Positions 13,175 through 24,022 of a stretch of DNA of 64,000 nt are shown here, in pieces; the first letter of the stretch is position 1, and the number at the start of each line of letters is the position of its first letter. Both the position numbers and the translations under genes were made by a program. Under the pieces are notes generated by a model. That model worked only from the letters and a program-made list of their open reading frames with translations, had not been told where the DNA came from and did not search any database. Origin of the DNA: an uncultured Isoptericola sp. (GTDB lineage: Bacteria; Actinomycetota; Actinomycetes; Actinomycetales; Cellulomonadaceae). The DNA is taken from NCBI GenBank assembly GCA_947497265.1, contig CANMFP010000004.1:124001-188000 (forward strand). Reading direction: 5' to 3'.

Positions 13175-15118
13175 TCAGATGGTCTCGCCCGGGTCCCCGT
13201 CCGAGAGGCCCGCCGGCGTCGTCTTCTGCACGTGCAGGAGGAACTCGACGTTGGTCTTGGTCTTGCGGAGCTGCCCGAGCAGGAGCTCGATCGCCTGCTG
13301 CTGGTCCAGCGCGCCCATGACGCGCCGCAGCTTGTAGACGATCCCGAGCTCGTCCTTCGACAGCAGGATCTCCTCGCGGCGCGTGCCCGACGCGTTGACG
13401 TCCACGGCCGGGAAGATCCGCTTGTCCGCGAGGTTGCGGGACAGGCGCAGCTCCATGTTGCCCGTGCCCTTGAACTCCTCGAAGATCACCTCGTCCATCT
13501 TCGAGCCCGTCTCGACCAGCGCGGAACCGAGGATGGTCAGCGAGCCGCCCTCCTCGATGTTCCGGGCGGCGCCGAAGAACTTCTTCGGCGGGTAGAGCGC
13601 CGCGGCGTCCACACCACCGGAGAGGATGCGGCCCGACGCCGGCGCCGCCAGGTTGTAGGCGCGCGACAGGCGGGTGATGGAGTCGAGCAGCACGACGACG
13701 TCCTGGCCCAGCTCGACGAGGCGCTTGGCGCGCTCGATGGCCAGCTCGGCGACGATCGTGTGGTCCGAGGCCGGACGGTCGAACGTCGAGGCGATGACCT
13801 CGCCCTTGACCGTCCGCTCCATGTCGGTGACCTCTTCGGGCCGCTCGTCCACAAGCACCACCATGAGGTGGACCTCGGGGTTGTTCGCGGTGATCGCGTT
13901 GGCGATCTGCTGCATGATGATCGTCTTGCCGGCCTTGGGCGGCGAGACGATGAGACCACGCTGGCCCTTGCCGATCGGGGCGACGATGTCGATCACGCGC
14001 GGCGTGAGCCGGGTCGCCTCGGGGTTCTCCAGGCGGAGCCGGTCCTGCGGGTACAGCGGCGTCAGCTTGTTGAACTCCGAGCGCTGCCGCGCCTCGTCGG
14101 GCGTCATGCCGTTCACGGAGTCGAGCCGCACGAGCGCCGCGAACTTGCTGCGCACGTTCTTGCCGGTCTGGGTGCCGCCGCTGGGCGGCTCCTCGCCCTC
14201 GCGCGGCTGACGGATCGCCCCGACGACGGCGTCACCCCGGCGCAGACCCGACTTGCGGACCTGGTTGAGGGAGACGTAGACGTCCTTCGGGCCGGGCAGG
14301 TAGCCGCTCGTGCGCACGAAGGCGTAGTTGTCGAGGATGTCGAGGATGCCCGCGACGGGGACCAGGACATCGTCCTCGCGGACCTCGACCTCCTCGGGTC
14401 CCAGGTCGGGGCCGTTGCCGCCGCGGCCGCCGCCCTGGCCGCCGCGGTTGCGCTTGCGGTCACGGCCGCGGTCCCGGCCCCGACGACGGCGCGAGCCGTT
14501 GCGGTCCTGCTGGTCGCCGCCGCGCTGGCGGTCGCCCTGACCGCCCTGGTTGCGGTCCTCGGAGTCCCCGCCCTGGTCGGAGCCCCTGGCGCTCTGGGTC
14601 TGACCACCCTGGTTGCCCTGGCCGGCCTGTCCCCCCTGGCTGCCCTGGTTGCCTCGCTGGCGCTGTTCCCGCTCACGGGGCGCAGCGACGGCGTCGGCGA
14701 GCTCGGCGAGGCGCGCCTCCCGGTCCGCACCGCTCTCGCCGGACGCGCCGCCGGAGCGGTCGGCCCCGGCGTCGGCCGAGGAGCCGGTCGGGCGCGTGGC
14801 GCGTCGGCGGCGCTGCCCGGACTCGGCCGGTGCGTCGGTGCGCACCGTCGGCGTCCCGGTGGACGCGGCGGCGACCGGAGCGACGGACGAGGCCCGCTCG
14901 ACGGCCGGGGCGGTCTCGACCGCGGCGGCGCCGCGCTGCTGCGCGGGAGCCTTCTCGGTCGTGGGCTGCGAGCCGGACGCGCCCCCGCGCCTGGCGCGGA
15001 TGGTCTCGGCAAGGTCGCCCTTGCGCATGCGGCTCGTCCCCTTGACGCCCATCTGGGACGCCAGTGCCTGGAGCTCGGCAAGCTTCATCGAGCTCAGGTT
15101 GTCGGTGGTGTTCGTCAC
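13175..15118 (-). CDS. rho: Transcription termination factor Rho with large disordered insert
   Basis: Hexameric RNA helicase that ends transcription. 647 residues. The N-terminal SAP-like helical domain covers 1-42 ([17 protein letters not shown]). About 195 residues of low complexity follow (about 45-240), first Ala/Pro/Thr-rich, then GNQGGQ- and [12 protein letters not shown]-type repeats rich in Gly, Gln, Arg and Asp. The RNA-binding domain begins near 245, and the Walker A PPKAGKT lies near 393-399. The insert accounts for the size difference from E. coli Rho (419). Such inserts are usual in actinobacteria and bind RNA or promote condensation in some bacteria. The gene has a roughly 265-base leader. 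Confidence 0.97.
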   Translation of the reverse strand: MTNTTDNLSSMKLAELQALASQMGVKGTSRMRKGDLAETIRARRGGASGSQPTTEKAPAQQRGAAAVETAPAVERASSVAPVAAASTGTPTVRTDAPAESGQRRRRATRPTGSSADAGADRSGGASGESGADREARLAELADAVAAPREREQRQRGNQGSQGGQAGQGNQGGQTQSARGSDQGGDSEDRNQGGQGDRQRGGDQQDRNGSRRRRGRDRGRDRKRNRGGQGGGRGGNGPDLGPEEVEVREDDVLVPVAGILDILDNYAFVRTSGYLPGPKDVYVSLNQVRKSGLRRGDAVVGAIRQPREGEEPPSGGTQTGKNVRSKFAALVRLDSVNGMTPDEARQRSEFNKLTPLYPQDRLRLENPEATRLTPRVIDIVAPIGKGQRGLIVSPPKAGKTIIMQQIANAITANNPEVHLMVVLVDERPEEVTDMERTVKGEVIASTFDRPASDHTIVAELAIERAKRLVELGQDVVVLLDSITRLSRAYNLAAPASGRILSGGVDAAALYPPKKFFGAARNIEEGGSLTILGSALVETGSKMDEVIFEEFKGTGNMELRLSRNLADKRIFPAVDVNASGTRREEILLSKDELGIVYKLRRVMGALDQQQAIELLLGQLRKTKTNVEFLLHVQKTTPAGLSDGDPGETI

Positions 15119-15394
15119 GAAGGACCCTTCCCCCTCGTATGCGGTCCGGCGGTTTCATCCGCTCGGACCGGGGTGGTGGGCGCCCGGGCGCAGGGGGCGC
15201 CTGGACGCGGAACCTCACGTCAGTGGTACGACGACGTCGGCTGACGGGGTTGCTGTCGGCCTCCTGCACGGGACGTCGGTGACGATACGGCTGCCGCCGC
15301 GCCCTGACACACCTCGGACTGCGACGATGCGCGCGTGAGCGCGGCGCAGAGGGGGTGGGTGCCGTCGTGGTCGATGCTGAAGGCTTGCTTCATG

Positions 15395-16336
15395 CTACCA
15401 CCCATGCGGGACGCTACGACACGTCGTGCCCGTCGTGTCGATCGCCGGATGGCCGACGTGCCAGCCGGCTCCCCCGTGCGGGTCACCCAGGAGATCCCCG
15501 AGGACGGACTCGAGCTCCGACTCCTGCCCGACGGCCGTGAGCACGAGCACCGTCGGCCCGGCCCCCGAGACGGTCGCCGCCAGCCCGGCGGCACGCACCG
15601 AACGGACGAGCTCCGCCGTGGCGGCCATGACCTCCGCCCGGTAGTCCTGGTGCAGCCGGTCCTCCGTCGCGTCCAGCAGCAGCTCGGGGCGGCGCGCGAG
15701 CGCCTCGACCAGCAGCGCGGCGCGTCCGGCGGTGAACGCCGCATCGGCGTGCGGCACCTGCTCGGGAAGCACACCCCGGGCGCGGCTGGTGGCCAGCTGT
15801 ACGTCCGGGACGAGCACCGTCGCCCGGATCCGCGGGTCGAGCTCCAGGTCCACCGCTCGCGGCCCGTCCACCCCGGACCAGGCCAGCGTGACACCTCCTC
15901 GTAGCGCCGGGGCGGCGTTGTCGGGGTGCCCCTCGAACTGTGTGGCGACACCGAGCATCGTCCGGGCGTCCAGCGCCTGCGGGTCGGCGAGGAGACCCCG
16001 CGCAGCCACGATCCCCGAGACGACGGCCGCCGCGGACGATCCCAGGCCGCGGCCGTGCGGGATCCGGTTCGTGCACCGCAGATGGACGCCCGTCAGCGGC
16101 GCACCGGCCAGCTCCAGCGTGTGCTGCAGGGCGCGCACCACGAGGTGGTCGGCACCGTCGGGCACCGCGCCGGCGCCCTCCCCCACGACCTCGACGCGGA
16201 CCTCGTCGCTCGCGACGAGCTGCACCTCGATCTCGTCGTGCAGGCCGAGCGCGAGTCCCATCGCGTCGAAGCCGGGACCCAGGTTCGCGCTCGTGGCGGG
16301 GACCCGGACCAGGACGTGGTCGGCACCGAGCCTCAT
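15395..16336 (-). CDS. thrB: Homoserine kinase
   Basis: GHMP-family kinase that phosphorylates homoserine in threonine synthesis. 313 residues with the ATP-binding loop GRGLGSSAAAVVSGIVAA and the N-terminal VRVPATSANLGPGFDAMGLAL. The open frame extends further upstream, but the ATG at 16336, one base after the thrC stop, gives the conserved N-terminus MRLGADHVLV. It is the last gene of the hom-thrC-thrB unit. Confidence 0.96.
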   Translation of the reverse strand: MRLGADHVLVRVPATSANLGPGFDAMGLALGLHDEIEVQLVASDEVRVEVVGEGAGAVPDGADHLVVRALQHTLELAGAPLTGVHLRCTNRIPHGRGLGSSAAAVVSGIVAARGLLADPQALDARTMLGVATQFEGHPDNAAPALRGGVTLAWSGVDGPRAVDLELDPRIRATVLVPDVQLATSRARGVLPEQVPHADAAFTAGRAALLVEALARRPELLLDATEDRLHQDYRAEVMAATAELVRSVRAAGLAATVSGAGPTVLVLTAVGQESELESVLGDLLGDPHGGAGWHVGHPAIDTTGTTCRSVPHGW

Positions 16337-16337
16337 G

Positions 16338-17444
16338 TCACTCCAGCCCGAGCGCGTCCGCGACGGACACGACGTCGGCCGACACGCGGGTCGGGGCCAC
16401 CTCTTCACCGTCGAGCGTGCGCAGCGCCCACTGCGGGTCCTTCAGGCCGTGCCCCGTCACCGTGATCACGATGCGGGCACCGGCCGGCACCAGACCTCGC
16501 TCCGCACGGGAAAGGACCCCGGCCACGCCGGCCGCCGAGGCGGGCTCGACGAACACCCCGACGTCGGCCGAGAGCAGTCGGTGCGCCGCGAGGATCTCCG
16601 CGTCCGAGACGGCCTCGATGACGCCGCCGGAGTCGTCGCGCGCGGCCTCCGCCTGGGCCCACGAAGCCGGGTTCCCGATCCGGATCGCGGTCGCGACGGT
16701 CTCGGGGTCGACGGGATGGCCCTTGACGATCGGCGCCGCACCCTCCGCCTGGAAGCCCCACATCGCCGGTGTGCGCGTGGCGACGGCCTGCGGGGCCGAG
16801 CCCGGGCCGTGCTCGCTGGTGACGATGCCCGCGTACTCGCGGTAGCCCTTCCAGTACGCCGTGATGTTGCCGGCGTTGCCCACGGGCAGCGCGTGGACGT
16901 CCGGGGCGTCGCCGAGCGCGTCGACCACCTCGAACGCACCCGTCTTCTGGCCCTCGATACGGTCCGGGTTCACGGAGTTCACCAGCTCGACCGGGTAGGC
17001 CTCGGCCAGCTTGCGCGCGACGACGAGGCAGTCGTCGAAGTTTCCGTCGACCTGGAGCAGCCGAGCACCGTGCGCGATCGCCTGGCTGAGCTTGCCCATC
17101 GCGATCTTGCCCTCGGGGACGAGCACGGCGCAGGTCATGCCCGCTCGGGTCGCGTACGCGGCCGCCGACGCCGAGGTGTTGCCCGTCGAGGCGCACACCA
17201 CCACCTTCGCGCCGCGGCCGGCCGCCGCCGACATCGCCGTCGTCATGCCGCGGTCCTTGAAGGAGCCCGTCGGGTTCATGCCCTCGACCTTGACGTACAC
17301 CTCGGCACCCGTGCGCTGCGAGAGCGCGGGGGCCTCGACGAGCGGGGTGCCGCCCTCCCCCAGGGTGACGATCTTCTCGGTGACGTGGGCCGGCAGGCGG
17401 TCGGCGTACTCGGTGATGACACCCCGCCACTGGTGTGCCGGCAT
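16338..17444 (-). CDS. thrC: Threonine synthase
   Basis: PLP enzyme converting O-phosphohomoserine to threonine. 368 residues with the PLP lysine in [12 protein letters not shown] and the phosphate-binding loop [15 protein letters not shown]. Its length matches the short bacterial type. The ATG at 17444 follows the hom stop by two bases, and thrB follows after one base, so the three genes form a tight operon. Confidence 0.97.
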   Translation of the reverse strand: MPAHQWRGVITEYADRLPAHVTEKIVTLGEGGTPLVEAPALSQRTGAEVYVKVEGMNPTGSFKDRGMTTAMSAAAGRGAKVVVCASTGNTSASAAAYATRAGMTCAVLVPEGKIAMGKLSQAIAHGARLLQVDGNFDDCLVVARKLAEAYPVELVNSVNPDRIEGQKTGAFEVVDALGDAPDVHALPVGNAGNITAYWKGYREYAGIVTSEHGPGSAPQAVATRTPAMWGFQAEGAAPIVKGHPVDPETVATAIRIGNPASWAQAEAARDDSGGVIEAVSDAEILAAHRLLSADVGVFVEPASAAGVAGVLSRAERGLVPAGARIVITVTGHGLKDPQWALRTLDGEEVAPTRVSADVVSVADALGLE

Positions 17445-17446
17445 TC

Positions 17447-18844
17447 TCAGACTCCCTCGACTCGCAGGATGGACGTGATCTGACGGACGGGATCGAGCCC
17501 GTCCAGGGCCGCGACCGTCGCGGCCAGCGACGCCTCGCGCGCCGCGTGGGTCGTGATGACCAGACGAGCGACCGGCTCGGTCTCCTCGGGCTCGACCTCC
17601 GCCGCAGGCTCCGAGGCGGGCTCCGCCTCGAAGGACGCGGTCAGCGCCTCGCTCTGACGGACGGTGTCGATGGAGACCCCGTGGTCGGCGAGGACCCCGG
17701 CCACCTGGGCGAGCACGCCCGTGCGGTCCGCCACCTCCAGGCGTACCTGGTACCTCGTCACGGCAGCGTCGGCCGCCAGGACCGGCAGCGAGGCGTACGC
17801 CGACTCACGAGGCCCCTTGCCGCCCACCAGCCGGTCCCGCGCCGCGGACACCAGGTCGCCGAGCACCGCCGACGACGTCGGCCTGCCACCGGCACCCTGC
17901 CCGTAGAACATCAGCGGACCGGCCGACTCGGCCTCCACGAAGACGGCGTTGAACGCGCCGCGCACGGCCGCCAAGGGGTGGTCCGTCGGCACGAGCGCCG
18001 GGTGGACACGGGCCGCCACGCCCTCCGACGTCCGCTCCGCGATGGCGAGCAGCTTGAGCACGTAGCCGGTCCGGCGGGCCCAGTCGACGTCGTCGCGGGT
18101 GATGCCTCGGATCCCCTCACGCGCGACCTGGTGGATCGAGACGCGCGTGTGGAACGCCAGGGAGGCGAGGATGGCGGCCTTCGCCGCGGCGTCGAACCCG
18201 TCGACGTCGGCGGTCGGGTCCGCCTCGGCGTACCCCAGCTCCTGTGCCCGCTTGACCACGTCCTCGAGATCGAGTCCCTGGGTGGTCATCTCGTCCAGGA
18301 CGTAGTTCGTGGTGCCGTTGACGATGCCCAGGACGCGCTGGACCTGGTCGCCGGCGAGCGACTCGCGCACGGGCCGCACGATCGGGATGGCGCCGGCCAC
18401 GGCCGCCTCGAAGGAGAGGTCGGCCCGGGCGGCGTCCGCCGCCTCGAACAGGACCGGTCCCTGCTCGGCGAGGAGCTGCTTGTTCGCGGTGACCACGCTG
18501 GCGCCCTGGGCGAGGGCACGCAGGATCAGGGTGCGCGCCGGCTCGATGCCGCCCATCAGCTCGACGACGACGTCGGCCTCGGCCACCAGCCCTTCGGCGT
18601 CCTCGGTGAGCAGCCCGGCGGGGATGCCCTCCCGCTGCCGCGAGGCGTCGCGGACCGCGATGCCGACGACCTCCAGCGGCGCACCGGCGCGCGCGGCGAG
18701 CTCGGTGGAGTTCTCCAGCAGCCCGCGCGCCACCTCGGTCCCCACCACGCCGCAGCCGAGCAGCGCGACCCGCAGGGGCCGCACCTCGGACCGCGAAGGG
18801 CCCGACGACGCGGGCACGGTGGGCAGGTCAGCTGCAGCAGGCAC
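17447..18844 (-). CDS. hom: Homoserine dehydrogenase with ACT domain
   Basis: Reduces aspartate semialdehyde to homoserine. 465 residues: NAD(P)-binding motif [17 protein letters not shown], catalytic domain with [12 protein letters not shown] and the [19 protein letters not shown] run, then a C-terminal ACT domain (about 364-465) for threonine feedback. The ACT domain is split by a Glu/Pro/Ala-rich segment at about 401-424, which is unusual. The GTG at 18844 is chosen because AAGGTGG lies four bases upstream, while the ATG at 18892 overlaps a TATCCT -10-like box. Confidence 0.95.
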   Translation of the reverse strand: MPAAADLPTVPASSGPSRSEVRPLRVALLGCGVVGTEVARGLLENSTELAARAGAPLEVVGIAVRDASRQREGIPAGLLTEDAEGLVAEADVVVELMGGIEPARTLILRALAQGASVVTANKQLLAEQGPVLFEAADAARADLSFEAAVAGAIPIVRPVRESLAGDQVQRVLGIVNGTTNYVLDEMTTQGLDLEDVVKRAQELGYAEADPTADVDGFDAAAKAAILASLAFHTRVSIHQVAREGIRGITRDDVDWARRTGYVLKLLAIAERTSEGVAARVHPALVPTDHPLAAVRGAFNAVFVEAESAGPLMFYGQGAGGRPTSSAVLGDLVSAARDRLVGGKGPRESAYASLPVLAADAAVTRYQVRLEVADRTGVLAQVAGVLADHGVSIDTVRQSEALTASFEAEPASEPAAEVEPEETEPVARLVITTHAAREASLAATVAALDGLDPVRQITSILRVEGV

Positions 18845-18881
18845 GAAACCACCTTGGTCGAGAACGGGAAGGACGTGGCTC

Positions 18882-18887
18882 AGGATA
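18882..18887 (-). promoter_or_regulatory. Possible -10 box of hom-thrC-thrB
   Basis: TATCCT on the minus strand lies about 38 bases before the hom GTG and just after the lysA terminator, the right place to restart transcription. No clear -35 is seen. It overlaps the alternative ATG at 18892, which argues against that start. Confidence 0.35.
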
Positions 18888-18904
18888 GCCACGCCCGGCG
18901 GACG

Positions 18905-18935
18905 GCGGCCCCACCGTCCCGCATGGTGGGGCCGC
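18905..18935 (-). terminator. Hairpin terminator between lysA and hom
   Basis: Perfect 11-base arms (GCGGCCCCACC at 18905-18915 and its complement at 18925-18935) with a 9-base loop, 39 bases past the lysA stop. It separates argS-lysA from hom-thrC-thrB. Confidence 0.75.
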
Positions 18936-18973
18936 GCGCGCGGGGTCGTCGTGCGAGGTCGTCGGCGGCGCCG

Positions 18974-20404
18974 TCAGCCGAGGTCGAGCCCGAGGAGGTC
19001 CTCGAGGGTCTCGCGCCGGACGACGACGCGGGAGGCGCCGTCCGCCACGGCCACCACGGGCGGGCGCGTCAGGCCGTTGTAGTTCGAGGCCATCGACCGG
19101 CCGTAAGCGCCCGTGGCCGCCACCGCGAGCAGGTCGCCGGCCTGGACGTCACCCGGCAGCATCACCTCGTGGACGACGACATCACCGCTCTCGCAGTGCT
19201 TGCCGACCACACGGGACAGCACCGGAGCGGCGGTCGACTCCCGGCCCACGATCTCCGCGTGGTAGTCGGCGCCGTAGAGGGCCGGGCGGATGTTGTCGCT
19301 CATGCCGCCGTCCACGGAGACGTACAGGCGGGTGAACGTGGCACCCTCCGGGGCGTCCTCGGCCGGGGCCGTGACCGCCACCGGCTTGACCGTCCCGACC
19401 GTGTACAGGGTCAGCCCCGCGGGCCCGACCACCGCCCGCCCCGGCTCGATCGAGAACCGCGGCAGGGACGTGCCCAGCTCCCGGGAGGCCGTGGCGACAG
19501 CACGAGCCACCGAGCGGGCCACCGGGGCCGGCTCCAGCGCCTGCTCGCCCGGCAGGTAGGCGATGCCGTACCCGCCGCCGAGGTCGACCTCGTCGACGAG
19601 CACCCCGGTCCGGCCCGCCAGGTCGGCGCGCAGCTGCAGCACCACCCGCGCCGCCGCCTCGAAGCCCGAGGCGTCGAGGATCTGCGAACCGATGTGCGAG
19701 TGGATGCCCAGCAGCTCCAGCTCGGGCCGGGCCACGACGGCCTCGAGGGCCGCGAGCGCCGGCGAGGTGCCGCCGTCGGACGCCGGGTTGACCGAGAGCC
19801 CGAACTTCTGGTCCTCGTGAGCCGTCGAGATGTACTCGTGGCCGCCCGCGTGCACTCCCGTGGTGACCCGCACCATGACCGGGGCGGTGACGCCGCGCGA
19901 CGCCGCCAGCTCGGCCACGCGGTCGATCTCGACGAACGAGTCGACGATGAGCCGGCCCACCCCGGCGTCGAGCGCGGCGAGGATCTCGGCGTCGGACTTG
20001 TTGTTGCCGTGCAGCCCGATCGCGGAGCCCGGGACGCCGGCCCGCAGCGCCACCGCGAGCTCGCCGCCCGAGGCGGTGTCCACCCGCAGGCCCTCCTGCG
20101 TGGCCCAGCGCGCGACGGCGACGGTCAGCAGCGCCTTGCCGGCGTAGTAGACGTCGACGCCGGCGCCGACCTCCCCGAAGGCGGCCTCGAACGCCGTCCG
20201 GTACGCCCGGGCACGGGCACGGAAGTCGGCCTCGTCCAGCACGTAGGCCGGGGTCCCGTGCTCGGACGCGAGCTCGCTCACCGGGACGCCGGCGACCTCG
20301 ACCTCGCCGTCCTGGCGACGCCGCACGCCCGCGGACCACGGTTCGCCGGCGGCGCCCGGCCCGCCCGTCGGCAGCGCCTGCTGCCCGGTCGGCACGGCGC
20401 TCAC
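18974..20404 (-). CDS. lysA: Diaminopimelate decarboxylase
   Basis: PLP enzyme for the last step of lysine synthesis. 476 residues of the fold-III decarboxylase type: the PLP lysine in [14 protein letters not shown], the glycine loop [14 protein letters not shown], and the substrate-contacting CESGDVVV. The GTG at 20404 overlaps the argS stop by four bases (GTGA), and the conserved domain begins about 45 residues later. Upstream in-frame codons lie inside argS and are not used. Confidence 0.96.
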   Translation of the reverse strand: MSAVPTGQQALPTGGPGAAGEPWSAGVRRRQDGEVEVAGVPVSELASEHGTPAYVLDEADFRARARAYRTAFEAAFGEVGAGVDVYYAGKALLTVAVARWATQEGLRVDTASGGELAVALRAGVPGSAIGLHGNNKSDAEILAALDAGVGRLIVDSFVEIDRVAELAASRGVTAPVMVRVTTGVHAGGHEYISTAHEDQKFGLSVNPASDGGTSPALAALEAVVARPELELLGIHSHIGSQILDASGFEAAARVVLQLRADLAGRTGVLVDEVDLGGGYGIAYLPGEQALEPAPVARSVARAVATASRELGTSLPRFSIEPGRAVVGPAGLTLYTVGTVKPVAVTAPAEDAPEGATFTRLYVSVDGGMSDNIRPALYGADYHAEIVGRESTAAPVLSRVVGKHCESGDVVVHEVMLPGDVQAGDLLAVAATGAYGRSMASNYNGLTRPPVVAVADGASRVVVRRETLEDLLGLDLG

Positions 20405-22086
20405 ATCCGCTCCGGCGCGGTCACGCCGAGCAGGGCGAGGCCGTTGGCCAGCACCTGGCGCACCGCGTCGTTCAGCCACAGACGGGTGCGGTGGACGTCC
20501 TGGACCGCCTCGTCCGGGTAGGGCAGGACGCGGCGGTCCTTCTGCTGGTACCACGTGTGGTAGTCACCGGCGAGCGCCTCGAGGTACCGCGCGACCCGGT
20601 GCGGCTCACGGAGCTCGGCCGCCTGCGCGACGATCCGCGGGAACTCGGTCAGGCGGCCGAGCAGCGCCGCCTCGGTCGCGTGGTCCAGGAGCGACGGGTC
20701 GAACCCGTCCTGCCGCGACACCGCGCGGTCGGCCGCGTTGCGGTCCACCGCGCAGGTCCGCGAGTGCGCGTACTGCACGTAGTAGACCGGGTTCTCGTTC
20801 GTGGCGCGGGTGAGCAAGTCCAGGTCGAGGTCGATGGTGGAGTCGACCGACGACCGCGCGAGCGAGTAGCGGGCCGCGTCGACCCCGACGGCGTCGACCA
20901 GGTCCTCCAGCGTGACCACGGTCCCGGCGCGCTTGGACATCCGGACGGGCTGGCCGTCCTTCACGAGGTTGACCATCTGGCCGATGAGGAGCTGCAGGTT
21001 GGTTCCCGGCGTGTCGCCGAACGCGGCGCACACCGCCATCATCCGGCCGACGTACCCGTGGTGGTCCGCGCCGAGCATGATGATGACCTCGTCGAACCCG
21101 CGCTCGCGCTTGTCGAGGTAGTAGGCGATGTCACCGGCGATGTAGGCGGCCTCGCCGTCCGACTTGAGGACCACCCGGTCCTTGTCGTCCCCGAACTCGG
21201 TGGTGCGCAGCCACGTGGCGCCGTCCTTCTCGAACATCCGGCCGGCGTCCCGCAGCCGGGCGACCGCGCGGTCGACGGCGCCGGACTCGTGGAGGGAGTC
21301 CTCGTGGAAGTACACGTCGAAGTCCACGCCGAAGTCGTGCAGCGACGCCTTGATCTCGGTGAACATGCGGTCGACGCCGCGGGCCCGGAAGACCTCCTGG
21401 GCCTCGACGTCGGGCAGCTCGCGCGGGTCCGGCTCGCCCGCGGCCAGCGCGTCGGCGATCACCGCGTCCGCGATCTCGGAGATGTACTGCCCGCCGTAGC
21501 CGTCCTCGGGCGCCGCCGCGCCACGCGCCCGGGCCAGCAGCGACCGCGCGAAGCGGTCGATCTGCGCGCCGTGGTCGTTGAAGTAGTACTCGCGCGCCAC
21601 CTCGGCACCGCTGGCCTCGAGCACCCGGGCCAGCGAGTCGCCGACGGCGGCCCACCGCACGCCGCCGATGTGGATGGGCCCGGTCGGGTTCGCGGAGACG
21701 AACTCCAGGTTGACCCGCTTGCCGGCCTCGGAGTCGCCGCGCCCGTAAGCGGCGCCCGTCTCGACGATCGTGCGGGCGAGCTCGCCGGCCGCGGCCGCGT
21801 CGAGCGTGATGTTGAGGAACCCGGGACCGGCGACGTGGACGGCCTGGATGCCCGGCGTGGCACCGAGACGGCCCGCGAGCTCCTCCGCGAGGGCCCGCGG
21901 CGACGTTCCCGCCTTCTTCGCGAGCTGCAGCGCCACGTTCGTCGCCCAGTCGCCGTGCTCGCGCTGACGGGGTCGCTCGACGTGTACCGACGCCGGGACC
22001 GCGTCGGCAGGGAGCGCGAGGGCGCCGTCGGCCACGGCCGAGGCGAGGGCGGTGCTGAGTGCTTGCGAGAGCTCGTCGGGTGTCAC
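20401..22086 (-). CDS. argS: Arginyl-tRNA synthetase
   Basis: Class I synthetase of 561 residues. The HIGH signature appears as [12 protein letters not shown], with glycine as the last residue, and the second signature as VRMSKRAGT. Both variants are usual in actinobacterial ArgRS. The C-terminal DALR domain ends [10 protein letters not shown]. It starts 130 bases from the divergent tRNA-Arg gene, a fitting neighbour, and is followed by lysA, a pairing conserved in actinobacteria. Confidence 0.97.
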   Translation of the reverse strand: MTPDELSQALSTALASAVADGALALPADAVPASVHVERPRQREHGDWATNVALQLAKKAGTSPRALAEELAGRLGATPGIQAVHVAGPGFLNITLDAAAAGELARTIVETGAAYGRGDSEAGKRVNLEFVSANPTGPIHIGGVRWAAVGDSLARVLEASGAEVAREYYFNDHGAQIDRFARSLLARARGAAAPEDGYGGQYISEIADAVIADALAAGEPDPRELPDVEAQEVFRARGVDRMFTEIKASLHDFGVDFDVYFHEDSLHESGAVDRAVARLRDAGRMFEKDGATWLRTTEFGDDKDRVVLKSDGEAAYIAGDIAYYLDKRERGFDEVIIMLGADHHGYVGRMMAVCAAFGDTPGTNLQLLIGQMVNLVKDGQPVRMSKRAGTVVTLEDLVDAVGVDAARYSLARSSVDSTIDLDLDLLTRATNENPVYYVQYAHSRTCAVDRNAADRAVSRQDGFDPSLLDHATEAALLGRLTEFPRIVAQAAELREPHRVARYLEALAGDYHTWYQQKDRRVLPYPDEAVQDVHRTRLWLNDAVRQVLANGLALLGVTAPERM

Positions 22087-22139
22087 CGGGGGATTCTATC
22101 GGCCCGGCGACGGCGGCCGGCTCCCGTCCCACGGTCCTG

Positions 22140-22168
22140 TTTCCGACCTGCACACCCGCGGTGATAGT
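22140..22168 (+). promoter_or_regulatory. Possible promoter of tRNA-Arg
   Basis: TTTCCG and GATAGT are separated by 17 bases and lie about 50 bases before the tRNA. The -10 matches four of six consensus positions; the -35 is poor. Confidence 0.3.
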
Positions 22169-22216
22169 CTCGGTCACCGTGCCGAAGGGTCGCCTCGTGC
22201 GAACCGTCCGGTACCC

Positions 22217-22289
22217 GCGCCTGTAGCTCAGTGGATAGAGCGTCTGCCTCCGGAGCAGAAGGTCGGGGGTTCGAGTCCCTCCAGGCGCA
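22217..22289 (+). tRNA. tRNA-Arg (anticodon CCG)
   Basis: Complete cloverleaf of 73 bases without an encoded CCA. The acceptor stem GCGCCTG pairs with CAGGCGC. The D loop is GTAGCTCAGTGGATAGAGC, the anticodon loop CTCCGGA gives CCG, and the T arm is GGGGGTTCGAGTCCC. It reads CGG codons, frequent in this GC-rich genome. It lies divergent to argS. The bases between it and prpD hold a promoter and a short GAC repeat, and no other gene. Confidence 0.97.
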
Positions 22290-22385
22290 CCGTCTCGAGG
22301 CCCGTACCGTGCACCCACGGTGCGGGCCTTCCTCGTCCCCACCGGCGTCGTCACGACGTCTTCACGACGCGCCTGCCACGTCCGC

Positions 22386-22415
22386 TTGGACGCCGTCGCA
22401 CCCACACGTTAGGTT
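22386..22415 (+). promoter_or_regulatory. SigA-type promoter of the prp operon
   Basis: TTGGAC at 22386-22391 and TAGGTT at 22410-22415 are separated by 18 bases. Transcription would start near 22422, leaving a leader of about 80 bases that contains a (GAC)5 run before the GGAGG ribosome binding site of prpD. This is one of the two best -35/-10 pairs in the window. Confidence 0.6.
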
Positions 22416-22504
22416 CCAGGCAGCAGTCGACGACGACGACGACGCGTGGTTCCGCACGACCCGGCGGTCCGCGTGGCCACCGCTCCCCGCAACCCGGAGG
22501 ACCC

Positions 22505-24022
22505 ATGATCGACCACACCGTGCGCACCTACGGGTCGGACGAGCCCCTGGCCCGCACCGACCAGCTCGCCTGGAAGATCGCGGAGGTCGCCACCGAGCAG
22601 GCCGACCCGACCGACGCGGTGACCGACATGGTGATCAACCGCATCATCGACAACGCCGCCGTCGCGACGGCGTCGCTGGGCCGCGCACCGATCCTCGCGG
22701 CGCGGGCCCAGGCCGAGGCGCACCCCGTGTCACGCGGCGGCTCCGGTGCCACGATCGTCGGCAGCCGCGAGCTCACCAGCCCGGAGTGGGCGGCCTGGGC
22801 CAACGGCGTCGCCGTGCGCGAGCTCGACTACCACGACACCTTCCTCGCCGCGGACTACTCGCACCCGGGTGACAACATCCCCCCGATCCTCGCGGTCGCG
22901 CAGCACCTGGGTCGCGACGGCGCCGACCTGCTGCGCGGGATCGTCACCGGCTACGAGATCCAGGTCGACCTGGTCAAGGGCATCTGCCTGCACGAGCACA
23001 AGATCGACCACGTGGCCCACCTCGGCCCCAGTGCCGCGGCCGGCATCGGCACGCTCCTGGGCCTGTCGACCGAGACGGTCTACCAGGCGATCGGGCAGGC
23101 GTTGCACACCACCACCGCCACGCGGCAGTCGCGCAAGGGCGAGATCTCGACGTGGAAGGCCCACGCCCCCGCGTTCGCCGGGAAGATGGCGATCGAGGCG
23201 GTCGACCGGGCCATGCGCGGGCAGACCTCCCCCAGCCCGATCTACGAGGGCTCCGACGGGTTCATCGCCTGGCTGCTCTCCGGGCCCGAGGCGCGCTACA
23301 CCGTGCCGCTTCCCGCCCGCGACGAGCCGCGCACCGCGATCCTCGACACCTACACCAAGGAGCACTCCGCCGAGTACCAGGCGCAAGCGTGGATCGACCT
23401 CGCGCGTCGCCTGGGCCGCGAGCGCCCCGAGCTGCGGCAGCCGCAGGCCGTGCGCTCGATCGTGCTGCACACCTCGCACCACACGCACTTCGTCATCGGG
23501 TCCGGGTCCGGCGACCCGCAGAAGTACGACCCGACCGCCAGCCGCGAGACGCTCGACCACTCGATCCCGTACATCTTCACCGTGGCGCTGCAGGACGGCG
23601 CCTGGGACCACGTCGGCAGTTACGCGCCCGAGCGGGCCGGGCGCCCCGCCACGATCGAGCTGTGGCGCAAGGTCACCACGGCGGAGGACCCCGAGTGGAC
23701 CCGCCGCTACCACTCGGCCGACCCGGACGAGAAGTCGTTCGGCGGACGCGTCGAGATCGAGCTCGCCGACGGCACGCGTGTCGTCGAGGAGATCGCCGTC
23801 GCCGACGCCCACCCGCTCGGTGCGCGGCCGTTCGGCCGGGCGCAGTACGTGGAGAAGTTCCGCACGCTGGCCGACGGGGTCCTCGCCGGCGACGAGATCG
23901 AGCACTTCCTGGACCTCGCCCAGCGGCTGCCGGAGCTCGGCGCCGACGAGCTGGCCGGGCTGACCGTGACGCCGGCCGACGACCCGGCCGCCCGTGCCGC
24001 CGTCGTCCCCGGGATCTTCTGA
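22505..24022 (+). CDS. prpD: 2-methylcitrate dehydratase PrpD
   Basis: Dehydrates 2-methylcitrate to 2-methyl-cis-aconitate in the methylcitrate cycle, which clears propionyl-CoA. 505 residues of the MmgE/PrpD family, with the conserved runs [22 protein letters not shown] and [20 protein letters not shown]. The ATG at 22505 is preceded by GGAGG, and the family N-terminus [23 protein letters not shown] follows at once. It is the first gene of prpD-prpB-prpC. No prpR regulator lies next to it, so control may come from elsewhere. Confidence 0.95.
   Translation: MIDHTVRTYGSDEPLARTDQLAWKIAEVATEQADPTDAVTDMVINRIIDNAAVATASLGRAPILAARAQAEAHPVSRGGSGATIVGSRELTSPEWAAWANGVAVRELDYHDTFLAADYSHPGDNIPPILAVAQHLGRDGADLLRGIVTGYEIQVDLVKGICLHEHKIDHVAHLGPSAAAGIGTLLGLSTETVYQAIGQALHTTTATRQSRKGEISTWKAHAPAFAGKMAIEAVDRAMRGQTSPSPIYEGSDGFIAWLLSGPEARYTVPLPARDEPRTAILDTYTKEHSAEYQAQAWIDLARRLGRERPELRQPQAVRSIVLHTSHHTHFVIGSGSGDPQKYDPTASRETLDHSIPYIFTVALQDGAWDHVGSYAPERAGRPATIELWRKVTTAEDPEWTRRYHSADPDEKSFGGRVEIELADGTRVVEEIAVADAHPLGARPFGRAQYVEKFRTLADGVLAGDEIEHFLDLAQRLPELGADELAGLTVTPADDPAARAAVVPGIF

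Noticed and set aside
15220-15393. A 57-codon upstream frame in the rho leader
   Set aside because: Its ATG lies within the proposed TAGCAT -10 box, so it would not be in the transcript, and the peptide has no conserved look.
17435-20521. A 1028-codon plus-strand open frame over hom and lysA
   Set aside because: Same reason: a shadow of real minus-strand genes with catalytic motifs.
22217-22289. tRNA-Arg as an integration site of a mobile element
   Set aside because: No copy of the tRNA 3' end, integrase or foreign-looking base composition is present downstream; the prp genes look native.
22425-22445. GAC trinucleotide run before prpD as a functional repeat
   Set aside because: Only about five units, and such runs are common in DNA with this base composition.
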